Shown piece after piece: positions 52,616-61,625 of a DNA stretch of 64,000 nt. Position numbers and translations under genes: made by a program. The notes beneath the pieces were generated by a model. It did no database searches, was not told where the DNA came from, and worked only from the letters and a program-made list of their open reading frames with translations. Position 1 is the stretch's first letter. The number at the start of each line of letters is the position of its first letter. The DNA is taken from contig CACBBE010000001.1 of NCBI GenBank assembly GCA_902537395.1, positions 58,559 through 122,558 on the forward strand, written 5' to 3'. Origin of the DNA: an uncultured Synechococcaceae cyanobacterium (GTDB lineage Bacteria; Cyanobacteriota; Cyanobacteriia; PCC-6307; Cyanobiaceae).

Positions 52616-54406
52616 ATGTCGAATATTGATTTAAAAAGAAGAACAAAAATAGTTGCCACTATTGGCCCTGCAACTCAATCTGAAGAGATAATTACAAATT
52701 TAATTAAAGCTGGAGTAACAACATTCAGATTAAATTTTTCACATGGAGATCATAAAGATCATGCTGAGAGAATAAAAACCATAAGGGAAGTATCAAAAAA
52801 ATTAGATATTGATATAGGAATATTGCAAGATCTTCAAGGACCTAAAATACGATTAGGGCGCTTCAAAGAGGGACCAGTTAAAGTTAAAAAAGGCGATAAA
52901 TTTACACTGACATCAAATGAAGTCGAATGTACAAATACTATTGCAAATGTAACCTACGACAAACTTTCTCAAGAAGTTAGCGAAGGGAAAAGAATACTTT
53001 TAGATGATGGAAAAATAGAAATGATTGTAGAAAAAGTTGATATAAAAACTAATAATTTAGAGTGTATGGTAACTGTAGGAGGTGTTCTTTCAAACAATAA
53101 AGGTGTTAATTTTCCAGATGTTCAATTATCAGTAAAAGCATTAACAGAAAAAGATAAAGAAGATTTAAAATTCGGTTTATCTGAAGGAGTTGATTGGATA
53201 GCACTAAGTTTCGTAAGAAATCCATCTGATATAAATGAGATAAAAGATTTAATAAACAAAAATGGGCATTCAACTCCTGTAGTTGCAAAAATAGAAAAAT
53301 TTGAAGCAATTGATCAGATCGATACAGTATTACCCCTATGTGATGGGGTTATGGTTGCAAGGGGTGATTTGGGAGTAGAAATGCCTGCTGAAGAAGTTCC
53401 TCTTTTACAAAAGGAATTAATAAGAAAAGCTAATACATTAGGTATCCCAATAATTACAGCGACTCAAATGCTTGATTCAATGGCTTCTAACCCAAGACCA
53501 ACTAGGGCCGAAGTTAGTGATGTTGCAAATGCAATTCTGGATGGTACAGATGCTGTAATGCTTTCAAACGAAACTGCAGTAGGCGATTATCCTGTAGAGG
53601 CAGTTGAAACGATGGCAACCATAGCAAGAAGAATTGAAAGGGATTATCCACTTAAGGCTATTGAAAGCCACTTACCAAGTACGATTCCAAATGCTATTAG
53701 TGCAGCAGTGAGTAATATAGCTAGACAACTTGATGCAGGAGCTATAATCCCTTTAACTAAATCAGGATCTACCGCTCGAAATGTAAGTAAGTTCAGGCCA
53801 CCAACACCTATCTTGGCAACTACTACAGAGAGAAGTGTAGCGAGAAGATTGCAACTTGTTTGGGGAGTTACTCCAATAGTAGTTAAAAATGATCAAAGAA
53901 CAGCAAAAACTTTTAGTTTAGCTATGCAAATTGCTCAGGAGATGGGGATCCTAAATCAAGGAGATTTAGTAGTCCAAACCGCAGGTACATTAACTGGAAT
54001 TAGTGGCTCTACAGATTTAATAAAAGTAGGTTTAGTAAGAAAGATTGTATCAAGAGGAATTTCAATAGGGGAAATCGGTGTTACAGGTAAAGCTAGATTA
54101 ATTAAAGATAATCTTGATATGTCCTTAATTTGCCCAGGAGAAATATTATTTGTTCCGAAGGATTTAATGCAAAATATTCCACTTAGTAAAAATATTGCCG
54201 GCATTGTTACGAACCAAAATGTAAATGATGTTTATGCTTTGTTCAACAAAAATAATAAAAAGATTTCTACAATTTGTAATTTAGAAAATATCGATAATCA
54301 TCAAATCAGTAATGGCGACCTTATTACACTTCAGCTTAATGAAGGTGTTATATACATGGGACAAATTGAAGATGATGAAGCAATAGATAAATATAAATAT
54401 GTCTAG
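52616..54406 (+). CDS. pyk: Pyruvate kinase
   Basis: RRTKIVATIGPATQSEE...RLNFSHGDH...MVARGDLGVEMP...PIITATQMLDSM. Confidence 0.97.
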   Translation: MSNIDLKRRTKIVATIGPATQSEEIITNLIKAGVTTFRLNFSHGDHKDHAERIKTIREVSKKLDIDIGILQDLQGPKIRLGRFKEGPVKVKKGDKFTLTSNEVECTNTIANVTYDKLSQEVSEGKRILLDDGKIEMIVEKVDIKTNNLECMVTVGGVLSNNKGVNFPDVQLSVKALTEKDKEDLKFGLSEGVDWIALSFVRNPSDINEIKDLINKNGHSTPVVAKIEKFEAIDQIDTVLPLCDGVMVARGDLGVEMPAEEVPLLQKELIRKANTLGIPIITATQMLDSMASNPRPTRAEVSDVANAILDGTDAVMLSNETAVGDYPVEAVETMATIARRIERDYPLKAIESHLPSTIPNAISAAVSNIARQLDAGAIIPLTKSGSTARNVSKFRPPTPILATTTERSVARRLQLVWGVTPIVVKNDQRTAKTFSLAMQIAQEMGILNQGDLVVQTAGTLTGISGSTDLIKVGLVRKIVSRGISIGEIGVTGKARLIKDNLDMSLICPGEILFVPKDLMQNIPLSKNIAGIVTNQNVNDVYALFNKNNKKISTICNLENIDNHQISNGDLITLQLNEGVIYMGQIEDDEAIDKYKYV

Positions 54407-55631
54407 GAATATCTCAATAAAAGAAGCCTTAGGCATGGCCACAAAAACTTTAGTTTCGAACAAATTGAGAAGTTCGTTAACAATGCTGGGAATAATTATC
54501 GGAAATGCTTCAGTTATTACACTTGTTGGACTTGGTAGAGGTGCTCAAACATTAGCAAAAAACCAATTAAGTAATTTAGGTGCCAATGTTTTATTCATTG
54601 TTCCCGGCAATAATGACACAAGAAGAAGAGGTATTTCATTTCCTAAAAACCTAGTTTTAGAAGATGCAGTAGCAATAAGAAATCAAGTACCAACAGTTAA
54701 AAAAGTAGCTCCTCAAATCTCTGCTAACGAAATAGTGCAATCAAATTCTAAAAGTTTAAATATATCAATTGCTGGAGTTACTCCTGAATTTCTTGAAGTA
54801 AGAAGCTTTGAAGTAGATAAAGGTAGATTTTTATCAAAAAGTGATGTTAATAGTGCAAGAAGTTATGTTGTAATAGGTCCTGATCTCAAAGACGAGTTTT
54901 TCAAAGATAAATCTTCATCACTTGGAAAAAAAATCAGAATTAAAGACCACACTTATGAAATTATCGGAATATTAAAACCAAAAGGTGCTGTATTTGGAAG
55001 TAATCAAGACAAAAATGCATATATTCCATTAACCACCATGGTCAATAGGATTACAGGGAAAGACCCAACTTATGGAGTAAGTTTAAGCTTCATTAGTGTT
55101 GAAGCTATAAACAAAAATGCAACTAGTGCCGCTAAATTTCAGATTACTAACCTATTAAGGCAAAGACATAAAATAATCAGAGATGATGACTTCGCGGTTA
55201 GATCACAAGAAGATGCATTAAATATAGTAACAAACATAACAAGTGGACTAACGTTTTTATTGGCTGGTATTGGGGCAGTATCTTTAGTAGTAGGAGGCAT
55301 AGGAATCATGAATATTATGCTCGTTTCTGTAAGCGAAAGGACTGAAGAGATTGGACTTAGAAAAGCAATAGGAGCTAAACAGTCAGATATATTAGTTCAA
55401 TTTTTAATTGAGGCATTGATATTATCTACAATTGGAGGATTAATTGGAACAACGACTGGATTATCAGGTGTTTTTCTTTTATCTCTGATAACACCTCTTC
55501 CTGCATCAGTAGGAATTACAACTACTTTTTCCACCATGATCATTTCAGGATCAATAGGTTTAATCTTTGGCGTTTTACCTGCAAAAAGAGCTTCTAAGTT
55601 AGATCCAATTGTTGCATTGAGAAGTTTATAA
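54399..55631 (+). CDS. ABC transporter permease (MacB/FtsX-type)
   Basis: SLTMLGIIIGNASVITLVGLGRGAQ...GIGIMNIMLVSVSERTEEIGLRKAIGAK. Confidence 0.9.
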   Translation: MSRNISIKEALGMATKTLVSNKLRSSLTMLGIIIGNASVITLVGLGRGAQTLAKNQLSNLGANVLFIVPGNNDTRRRGISFPKNLVLEDAVAIRNQVPTVKKVAPQISANEIVQSNSKSLNISIAGVTPEFLEVRSFEVDKGRFLSKSDVNSARSYVVIGPDLKDEFFKDKSSSLGKKIRIKDHTYEIIGILKPKGAVFGSNQDKNAYIPLTTMVNRITGKDPTYGVSLSFISVEAINKNATSAAKFQITNLLRQRHKIIRDDDFAVRSQEDALNIVTNITSGLTFLLAGIGAVSLVVGGIGIMNIMLVSVSERTEEIGLRKAIGAKQSDILVQFLIEALILSTIGGLIGTTTGLSGVFLLSLITPLPASVGITTTFSTMIISGSIGLIFGVLPAKRASKLDPIVALRSL

Positions 55632-55646
55632 ATTAAATTTATAATA

Positions 55647-56216
55647 ATGCTCAATTTTTATAAATTAATTGAGATACTGGTGAGTCTTCAATCACTAGTA
55701 ATAACTTCAATGTTACCTGTTTATATTCCACTACCTTTTATATATAAATCTAGTAATAACTTTGAGTTGCCTATCACATGGCAAATACCAACCATAATTT
55801 TATTAACACTTATATTTCATAAAAAAGTTGTTTTCAAAGCATTTTCTATATATTTAATTTTGGGGGTATTTATATTTCCTGTCTTTCATCAAGGAGGTTC
55901 AATAGGTTATTTGCTCACTCCAAATTTTGGATATTTATTAGGTTTATATCCATTAATAAAAATAATTGATAATTTAAATAATAGAAATAAAATAAACATT
56001 GGAAAATTTTTAAAAAATGGATTATTAGCAATAGGTGCTATGCATTTAACTGGAATATTTTACAACTTCATGCAAATTATATTCTACAGTCAATTTAATT
56101 TATTTTTATATAATTTAGGGAAGTACTCTTTAGGTAAGATTGGATATCATTTTTTAATGCTTTTTCCACTTTTATTACTTATTAAACCTATAGAACATTT
56201 AAAACGTAGTAAATAA
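55647..56216 (+). CDS. BioY-type biotin transporter S component (putative)
   Basis: Hydrophobic 189 aa with ...FPVFHQGGSIGYLLTPNFGYLLGLYP, BioY-like GYLLG signature. Confidence 0.7.
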   Translation: MLNFYKLIEILVSLQSLVITSMLPVYIPLPFIYKSSNNFELPITWQIPTIILLTLIFHKKVVFKAFSIYLILGVFIFPVFHQGGSIGYLLTPNFGYLLGLYPLIKIIDNLNNRNKINIGKFLKNGLLAIGAMHLTGIFYNFMQIIFYSQFNLFLYNLGKYSLGKIGYHFLMLFPLLLLIKPIEHLKRSK

Positions 56217-56674
56217 TGATTAATAAAATACAAACAAAAATATATTTTTTATCTCTAAGTATTTTTATTGTTCTAATAGATCAATTTACGAAATATTTAA
56301 TGTTTTATAATAAAAAATTATTTATTAATAAAGATTTTCTTTTATTCAAATTAGACTTTGTAAAAAATTACGGGGCAGCATTTAACTTATTTAGTGGTAG
56401 TAGAATATTTTTATCTATAATAAGTATTTTTTTTTCAATATTACTTATTTATTTAATATTTAGGAAAAATACTTTAAACACATTTGATCTATACTCTTAC
56501 AGCTTTATACTTGGAGGAACTATTGGTAATGGTATAGATAGAATATATAAAGGTTTTGTGGTTGATTTTATAAATCTAAATATTATAAATTTTCCAGTAT
56601 TTAATATTGCTGATATCTCTATAAATATTGGCTTCATTTTTTTACTGTATAACATTTTTAAAAATAATAGATAA
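56216..56674 (+). CDS. lspA: Lipoprotein signal peptidase
   Basis: FIVLIDQFTKYLMFY...FVKNYGAAFNLFSG...GGTIGNGIDRIYKGFVVDFINL...FNIADISI. Confidence 0.93.
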   Translation: MINKIQTKIYFLSLSIFIVLIDQFTKYLMFYNKKLFINKDFLLFKLDFVKNYGAAFNLFSGSRIFLSIISIFFSILLIYLIFRKNTLNTFDLYSYSFILGGTIGNGIDRIYKGFVVDFINLNIINFPVFNIADISINIGFIFLLYNIFKNNR

Positions 56675-56675
56675 A

Positions 56676-58175
56676 ATGAACTATTTGAAATTGAAGTATA
56701 TTAAATATATATTATTAATATTATTTCTATATATTTTATTTTCGATATTTATAAGAATAGTAAATATTTATACCCTTATATTTTTTATAGTAATTATTTA
56801 TATCTTTTATAATATTGATAAAAAATTATTTAAAAAAATAGTTTATAAAGTTATATATAAAAATAAAAAAAATACGCTTTCATTCAAAAATACATATGGT
56901 GCTGCCAAGATAAGTTTGGAAGGAGTCGAGAAAATTAATAAAAAAATTAACGATAAAGTAAAAGTTGAACTTTTAAATTACCAAAAAAACAAATTAGAGT
57001 TCCAATTAAAAACAGGAGATTATAAAGTTACTCTTTTTGGAGCAGGTTCTTCAGGAAAAACATCCATAGCAAGATCTTTATTAAAAAATATAGTTGGACA
57101 AACTTCCGCAAAAATAGGTACAACAAAGCAAATTAATAGCTATAAAATTCGCATCCCAATTTTAAAAAGAAATATTAATATAGTTGATACTCCGGGTTTA
57201 TTCGAACCATCTAAATTAGGAGAAGAAAGAGAAAAAGCAACAATTATACAAGCATCAAATTCCGACTTAGTTCTCTTTGTGTTGGATCAGGACATAAATA
57301 AATACGAAAACTATTTAATTAAAGAATTATTAAAATTAAGAAAAAAAATAATAATAGTTCTAAATAAATGTGATTTGAGGTCTAAAGATGAAAATAACCT
57401 CATCAAAGAAAATATAATTTCCATAACTTCCGCTAGAAAAAATAAAATTTCTGTTGTTCAAACAATTGCTATACCTCAACAATCTCCCTATATAAAATCA
57501 GATGCTTTAAATTTAGTTCCAGAGGTAGGAAGTTTATTTAGAGAAATAATTGAAACGCTCGATAATAATGGTGAAGAGTTATTGGCGGATAATATTCTTT
57601 TTCGCTCAAATAAGTTAGGTATTAAAAGTAAAAATTTTGTGCAAGAACAAAGATATTTAATGTCAAATAAAGTGATTAATAAATATATGTGGATAACAGG
57701 GGGGGTAATACTAGTTAATCCCTTACCAGCTATTGATTTCCTTACTACTACCTCCGTAAACCTTCAAATGATAATGGAATTATCAAAAATATATGAAATA
57801 AAGCTTTCAAAAAAAGATGCAAAAGATTTAGCGACTTCATTGCTAAGCACATTGGCTAAACAAGGAATACTAAAAGGGGGTCTCGCCATTCTTTCTCCTG
57901 CTTTAGCTACAAGCTTGACTAAAGTTATATTATCTAAATCTGTACAATCAGTTACAGCAGGCTGGTTAATAAGAATAGTAGGACTAAGTTTGATTGAATA
58001 TTTTAAAAATGGGCAAGATTGGGGAGATGGAGGAATCCAAGAAGTAGTAGATAGGATTTATAGAATAAGTAAGAGAGAGGACATTTTAAACAACTTCGTA
58101 AGTGAAGCTATTTCAAAAATTGAAATGAAAAAGTATTTTATATCAAATAAAAATTTGCCTCCATTTACTATGTAA
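56676..58175 (+). CDS. Membrane-associated GTPase with C-terminal DUF697-like region
   Basis: N-terminal TM segments; G1 GAGSSGKTS, G3 DTPG, G4 NKCD; hydrophobic C-terminal region; start at MNYLKLKYIK. Confidence 0.82.
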   Translation: MNYLKLKYIKYILLILFLYILFSIFIRIVNIYTLIFFIVIIYIFYNIDKKLFKKIVYKVIYKNKKNTLSFKNTYGAAKISLEGVEKINKKINDKVKVELLNYQKNKLEFQLKTGDYKVTLFGAGSSGKTSIARSLLKNIVGQTSAKIGTTKQINSYKIRIPILKRNINIVDTPGLFEPSKLGEEREKATIIQASNSDLVLFVLDQDINKYENYLIKELLKLRKKIIIVLNKCDLRSKDENNLIKENIISITSARKNKISVVQTIAIPQQSPYIKSDALNLVPEVGSLFREIIETLDNNGEELLADNILFRSNKLGIKSKNFVQEQRYLMSNKVINKYMWITGGVILVNPLPAIDFLTTTSVNLQMIMELSKIYEIKLSKKDAKDLATSLLSTLAKQGILKGGLAILSPALATSLTKVILSKSVQSVTAGWLIRIVGLSLIEYFKNGQDWGDGGIQEVVDRIYRISKREDILNNFVSEAISKIEMKKYFISNKNLPPFTM

Positions 58176-58305
58176 AATTTGATAATTGATCATTTAGATA
58201 AGTTCTGAAATCAAAGATAGTTATTAAGAGTAAATAAGCAATACAAATGGCTATAGATATGAACCCTGTTACTATTGCAATAATTTTTGGTCTACCCATA
58301 TTCAT
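58168..58305 (-). CDS. Small single-TM protein (45 aa)
   Basis: Hand translation: MNMGRPKIIAIVTGFISIAICIAYLLLITIFDFRTYLNDQLSNFT; 3 nt downstream of the decarboxylase stop (TAA-CTT-ATG); not in supplied ORF track. Confidence 0.65.
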   Translation of the reverse strand: MNMGRPKIIAIVTGFISIAICIAYLLLITIFDFRTYLNDQLSNFT

Positions 58306-58308
58306 AAG

Positions 58309-59694
58309 TTAGGCATCTATAAGTCTCAAAAGTTCTTCAATATGAGATTCCTTTGTATTGTAATTTCCCATGACAACCCTTAAAAAATATCTACCTTTAA
58401 ATTTTGGTCTAGAAAGCATAAAATTATTGTTAATTAGTTCATTAACTTTAGTTTGAGTCCATTTATCAGAGTCTTCTGGCTCAAGTTTCTTTGGTATAAA
58501 TGAAACAATATGAAGAGGACCTGAATATATATCAAATTTATTCTTACTAATATTTTTTATAAAAAAATCTTTTCTTTTAATTGATGATTTTAATATACAT
58601 TCTATTCCATTCAGACCTAAAAAACGTAACCCAAGCCATAGTTTGATAACCTCTGCAGGTCTAGAACCTTGTATGCCAATTTCTCCTCTATTTATAATAT
58701 TTTCTTTAGATGATACATATGGTAGTCCAGTATTAAAAGTATTTTCTAAAGTACTCATATTTGAAACCAATAACAAAGATGAAGTCTTTGTAATGCCAAT
58801 AATTTTTTGCGGATTTATCGTTATCGAATTAGCCTGATTAATATTATTTAGACCTTTTATTGGAATAGAGGTTACAGCAAAAATGCCTCCAATAGAGCCA
58901 TCGATATGTAGCCATATATTCCTTTCTTTGCATATTTCACTTATTTCTTTAATAGGATCAATGGCTCCCATTACAGTTGTTCCAAGGGTGGCAACAATAG
59001 CAAATATTTTTTTATTTTCTATTTTACATTTATCTAAAGACTTCCTGAGATCGATTATGTCCATTCTACCTTGATTATCAGTTTTAATCCTGACAAGATT
59101 GGTAGTATCAAGACCCATTACTCTTATACATTTAACGAAGGAAGAATGAGCATCTTCACTAACAAGTAGTACAGAATTAGGATTTGCAGCTAATCCAGCA
59201 TTATTTCTAGCTGCTATAAGGGCATTAAGATTACTTAAAGTACCTCCGCTAGCAGCTATACCTCCTGAGAGATCATTAAACCCTATTTTTTTGGCAAACC
59301 ATTTGCATAATGATTCCTCAAGCAAAGTTACACTTGGTGATAACTCGTAAGCGAGGAGATTATTATTTAAACCAGCAGCAATTAAATCTCCCAAAATAGA
59401 AAAAATTAAAGGCGGAGGATCAAGGTGTGCTAGTGAACCAGGATGAACGGGATTAAATGAATTATTCAAAAGAGATTCAATCTCAGAAAACAAATCTTCT
59501 TCAGGTTTACCATCTTCCGCAGGCATAATGCACTTGAAATTCTCATCAAAAGGTAAAGGACCATTTTTATCAGCTTTAGAGAACCAGTCACAAAGAGTTT
59601 GACTTGCTCTATTCAGAAGAATAATCAATTTGTCATTAGTCCCTAAATATGAGGGGAAATATATATCTTTTTTATTAATTAAATCTTCAGCCAT
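58309..59694 (-). CDS. PLP-dependent group II decarboxylase
   Basis: HPGSLAHLDPPPLIFSILGDLIAAGLNNN...HIDGSIGG...NSITINPQKIIGI. Confidence 0.88.
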   Translation of the reverse strand: MAEDLINKKDIYFPSYLGTNDKLIILLNRASQTLCDWFSKADKNGPLPFDENFKCIMPAEDGKPEEDLFSEIESLLNNSFNPVHPGSLAHLDPPPLIFSILGDLIAAGLNNNLLAYELSPSVTLLEESLCKWFAKKIGFNDLSGGIAASGGTLSNLNALIAARNNAGLAANPNSVLLVSEDAHSSFVKCIRVMGLDTTNLVRIKTDNQGRMDIIDLRKSLDKCKIENKKIFAIVATLGTTVMGAIDPIKEISEICKERNIWLHIDGSIGGIFAVTSIPIKGLNNINQANSITINPQKIIGITKTSSLLLVSNMSTLENTFNTGLPYVSSKENIINRGEIGIQGSRPAEVIKLWLGLRFLGLNGIECILKSSIKRKDFFIKNISKNKFDIYSGPLHIVSFIPKKLEPEDSDKWTQTKVNELINNNFMLSRPKFKGRYFLRVVMGNYNTKESHIEELLRLIDA

Positions 59695-59737
59695 CAGATA
59701 AGATATCTATTAGTAATTCTATTCTCAATATTGGTAA

Positions 59738-60253
59738 ATGAGATATATTTTTGAAAATGGAAATAGTAATAAAGATCAACAAATAATAACTAATAACTCA
59801 AATTACACTTTGTGGATGAATTCGATATTAAGAAGATCAAAAGAAATTGGAAAAGTTGATCTACCAATCTGTTCAATAATTTTAGATGAGAGAGGAAGAT
59901 GTATCGGTAGAGGGGTTAACAGGAGGAATATAAATAAAGACCCACTAGGTCATGCTGAGATAATGGCACTTAGGCAGGCATCTCTAATAAAAAATGATTG
60001 GAGATTTAATGAATGTACAATTATCACAAATCTAGAACCTTGTACAATGTGTTCCTCAGCTCTCATTCAAGCGCGGATGGGTAAAGTTATTTTCGGGGCT
60101 TATGATAAGAAAAGAGGTGGATTGGGAGGCTCAATCGACCTATCAAAACATGAAAGTGCTCATCACAAAATGGAAATTGTAGGAGGTATTTTAGAAGACG
60201 AATGCAGTCAAACTTTACAGCTATGGTTTAAAAAGTTGAGGACTCAAAAATAG
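59738..60253 (+). CDS. tadA: tRNA-specific adenosine deaminase
   Basis: GHAEIMALRQAS...LEPCTMCSSALIQARMGKVIFGAYDKKRGGLGG. Confidence 0.92.
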   Translation: MRYIFENGNSNKDQQIITNNSNYTLWMNSILRRSKEIGKVDLPICSIILDERGRCIGRGVNRRNINKDPLGHAEIMALRQASLIKNDWRFNECTIITNLEPCTMCSSALIQARMGKVIFGAYDKKRGGLGGSIDLSKHESAHHKMEIVGGILEDECSQTLQLWFKKLRTQK

Positions 60254-61412
60254 AATATTTTTTTAACTCAGTATCAAATAGGTTTAATAATCTATAAACA
60301 TTCTCCTCACTTGAGTTAAAGCCCATTAATCCTATGCGCCATACCTTGCCAGACAATTCTCCAAGTCCATTTCCTATTTCTATTCCAAAGTTTCTTAAAA
60401 GATGATTTCTAAAACCATCACCATCAACTGCTGGAGGAATTTTAACTGTGGTTAAAGTTGGCAATCTATAATCCTCTGATACATGTAATTCCATTCCAAG
60501 ACTTTCTAACCCATTCCACAGCTTCTTTGCATTAGTATTGTGTCTATTCCAAACATTTTCTAGACCCTCATTCGCAATTAATCTTAAACCTTCACGAATG
60601 GCAAAATTCATATTTACAGGGGCAGTATGGTGGTAAACACGATCAGAACCCCAATATTTATTTAATAGAGATAAATCTAAATACCAGTTAGGTACTTTTG
60701 TTTTTCTTGAACTTAGTTTTTCTTCAGCTCTTTTATTCATCGTAAAAGGGCTTAATCCTGGGGGACAACTTAATCCCTTTTGACTACAACTGTATGCTAA
60801 ATCAATTTTCCATTCGTCAATCAATAGTTCTAGAGCTCCAAGAGAAGTAACTGCATCAACTAAAAACAAGCAGTTATTTTTTCTACATACATCCCCAATA
60901 CCATCAAGAGGTTGCAAAACACCACTTGATGTTTCAGCGTGGACAATAGCAAAAATTGTTGGTTTTTTAGTTTCTATTTCATATTTGATTTCTTCATAAG
61001 AAAAGGATTCACCCCAAGGTTTTTCAATAACAGATACATCTGCTTTATATCTTGTTGCCATATCAACAAGTCTGTCTCCAAAATATCCTTTTTTAGCGAT
61101 AAGAATCTTTTCACCTTCCTCTATAAAATTAGCTATTGATGCTTCCATAGCTGCGCTTCCAGTACCACTCATTGGAAGAGTAAGACGATTATTACATTGC
61201 CAGGTATATCTTAGAAGTTGTTGAACATCAGACATCAATGAAATATATGCTTCATCTAAGTGACCAATAGGATTCAAAGAAAGAGCGCTTAAGACTTCTG
61301 GATGTGCGTTTGAAGGACCTGGACCTAATAAAAGTCTAGAGGGTACATAAGTCTTTGAGAAATGAGATAAATTCTCTTCATTTAATGCCGAAATAAGTTT
61401 TGCTTCTGTCAA
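60228..61412 (-). CDS. Serine-glyoxylate/alanine-glyoxylate-type class V aminotransferase
   Basis: LLLGPGPSNAHPEVLSAL...GTGSAAMEASIANF...CSQKGLSCPPGLSPF. Confidence 0.88.
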   Translation of the reverse strand: MTEAKLISALNEENLSHFSKTYVPSRLLLGPGPSNAHPEVLSALSLNPIGHLDEAYISLMSDVQQLLRYTWQCNNRLTLPMSGTGSAAMEASIANFIEEGEKILIAKKGYFGDRLVDMATRYKADVSVIEKPWGESFSYEEIKYEIETKKPTIFAIVHAETSSGVLQPLDGIGDVCRKNNCLFLVDAVTSLGALELLIDEWKIDLAYSCSQKGLSCPPGLSPFTMNKRAEEKLSSRKTKVPNWYLDLSLLNKYWGSDRVYHHTAPVNMNFAIREGLRLIANEGLENVWNRHNTNAKKLWNGLESLGMELHVSEDYRLPTLTTVKIPPAVDGDGFRNHLLRNFGIEIGNGLGELSGKVWRIGLMGFNSSEENVYRLLNLFDTELKKYSIFESSTF

Positions 61413-61444
61413 AGCATTACATCTAATTACTTTTAAATTAAACT

Positions 61445-61467
61445 AATATCGCCACATAAGCGATATT
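61445..61467. promoter_or_regulatory. Perfect 8-bp inverted repeat upstream of the minus-strand aminotransferase
   Basis: AATATCGC-CACATAA-GCGATATT in the divergent intergenic region. Confidence 0.5.
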
Positions 61468-61562
61468 TATTTAAAGAAATTCATTCAATTTAAATATTTA
61501 GGTAAACAATTATTAAACTTATGACTTGAAACACTAAAAGAAGGCATCAAGTCTTAAAAAAA

Positions 61563-61604
61563 GTTACCGTTGATACATAACAAGAATCATCAAGTTATTA
61601 ATTT
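61563..61604 (+). promoter_or_regulatory. NtcA-dependent-type promoter of glnA
   Basis: GTT-ACCGTTGA-TAC (GTA-N8-TAC-like, 61563-61576), 22 nt, then TAATTT (TAN3T -10) at 61599-61604. Confidence 0.7.
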
Positions 61605-61625
61605 CATAGAAGGTATTACAAAATT

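Noticed and set aside
61413-61625. Glutamine riboswitch (glnA RNA motif) in the glnA leader
   Set aside because: The conserved core I associate with that motif was not found; an NtcA-type promoter explains the region better.
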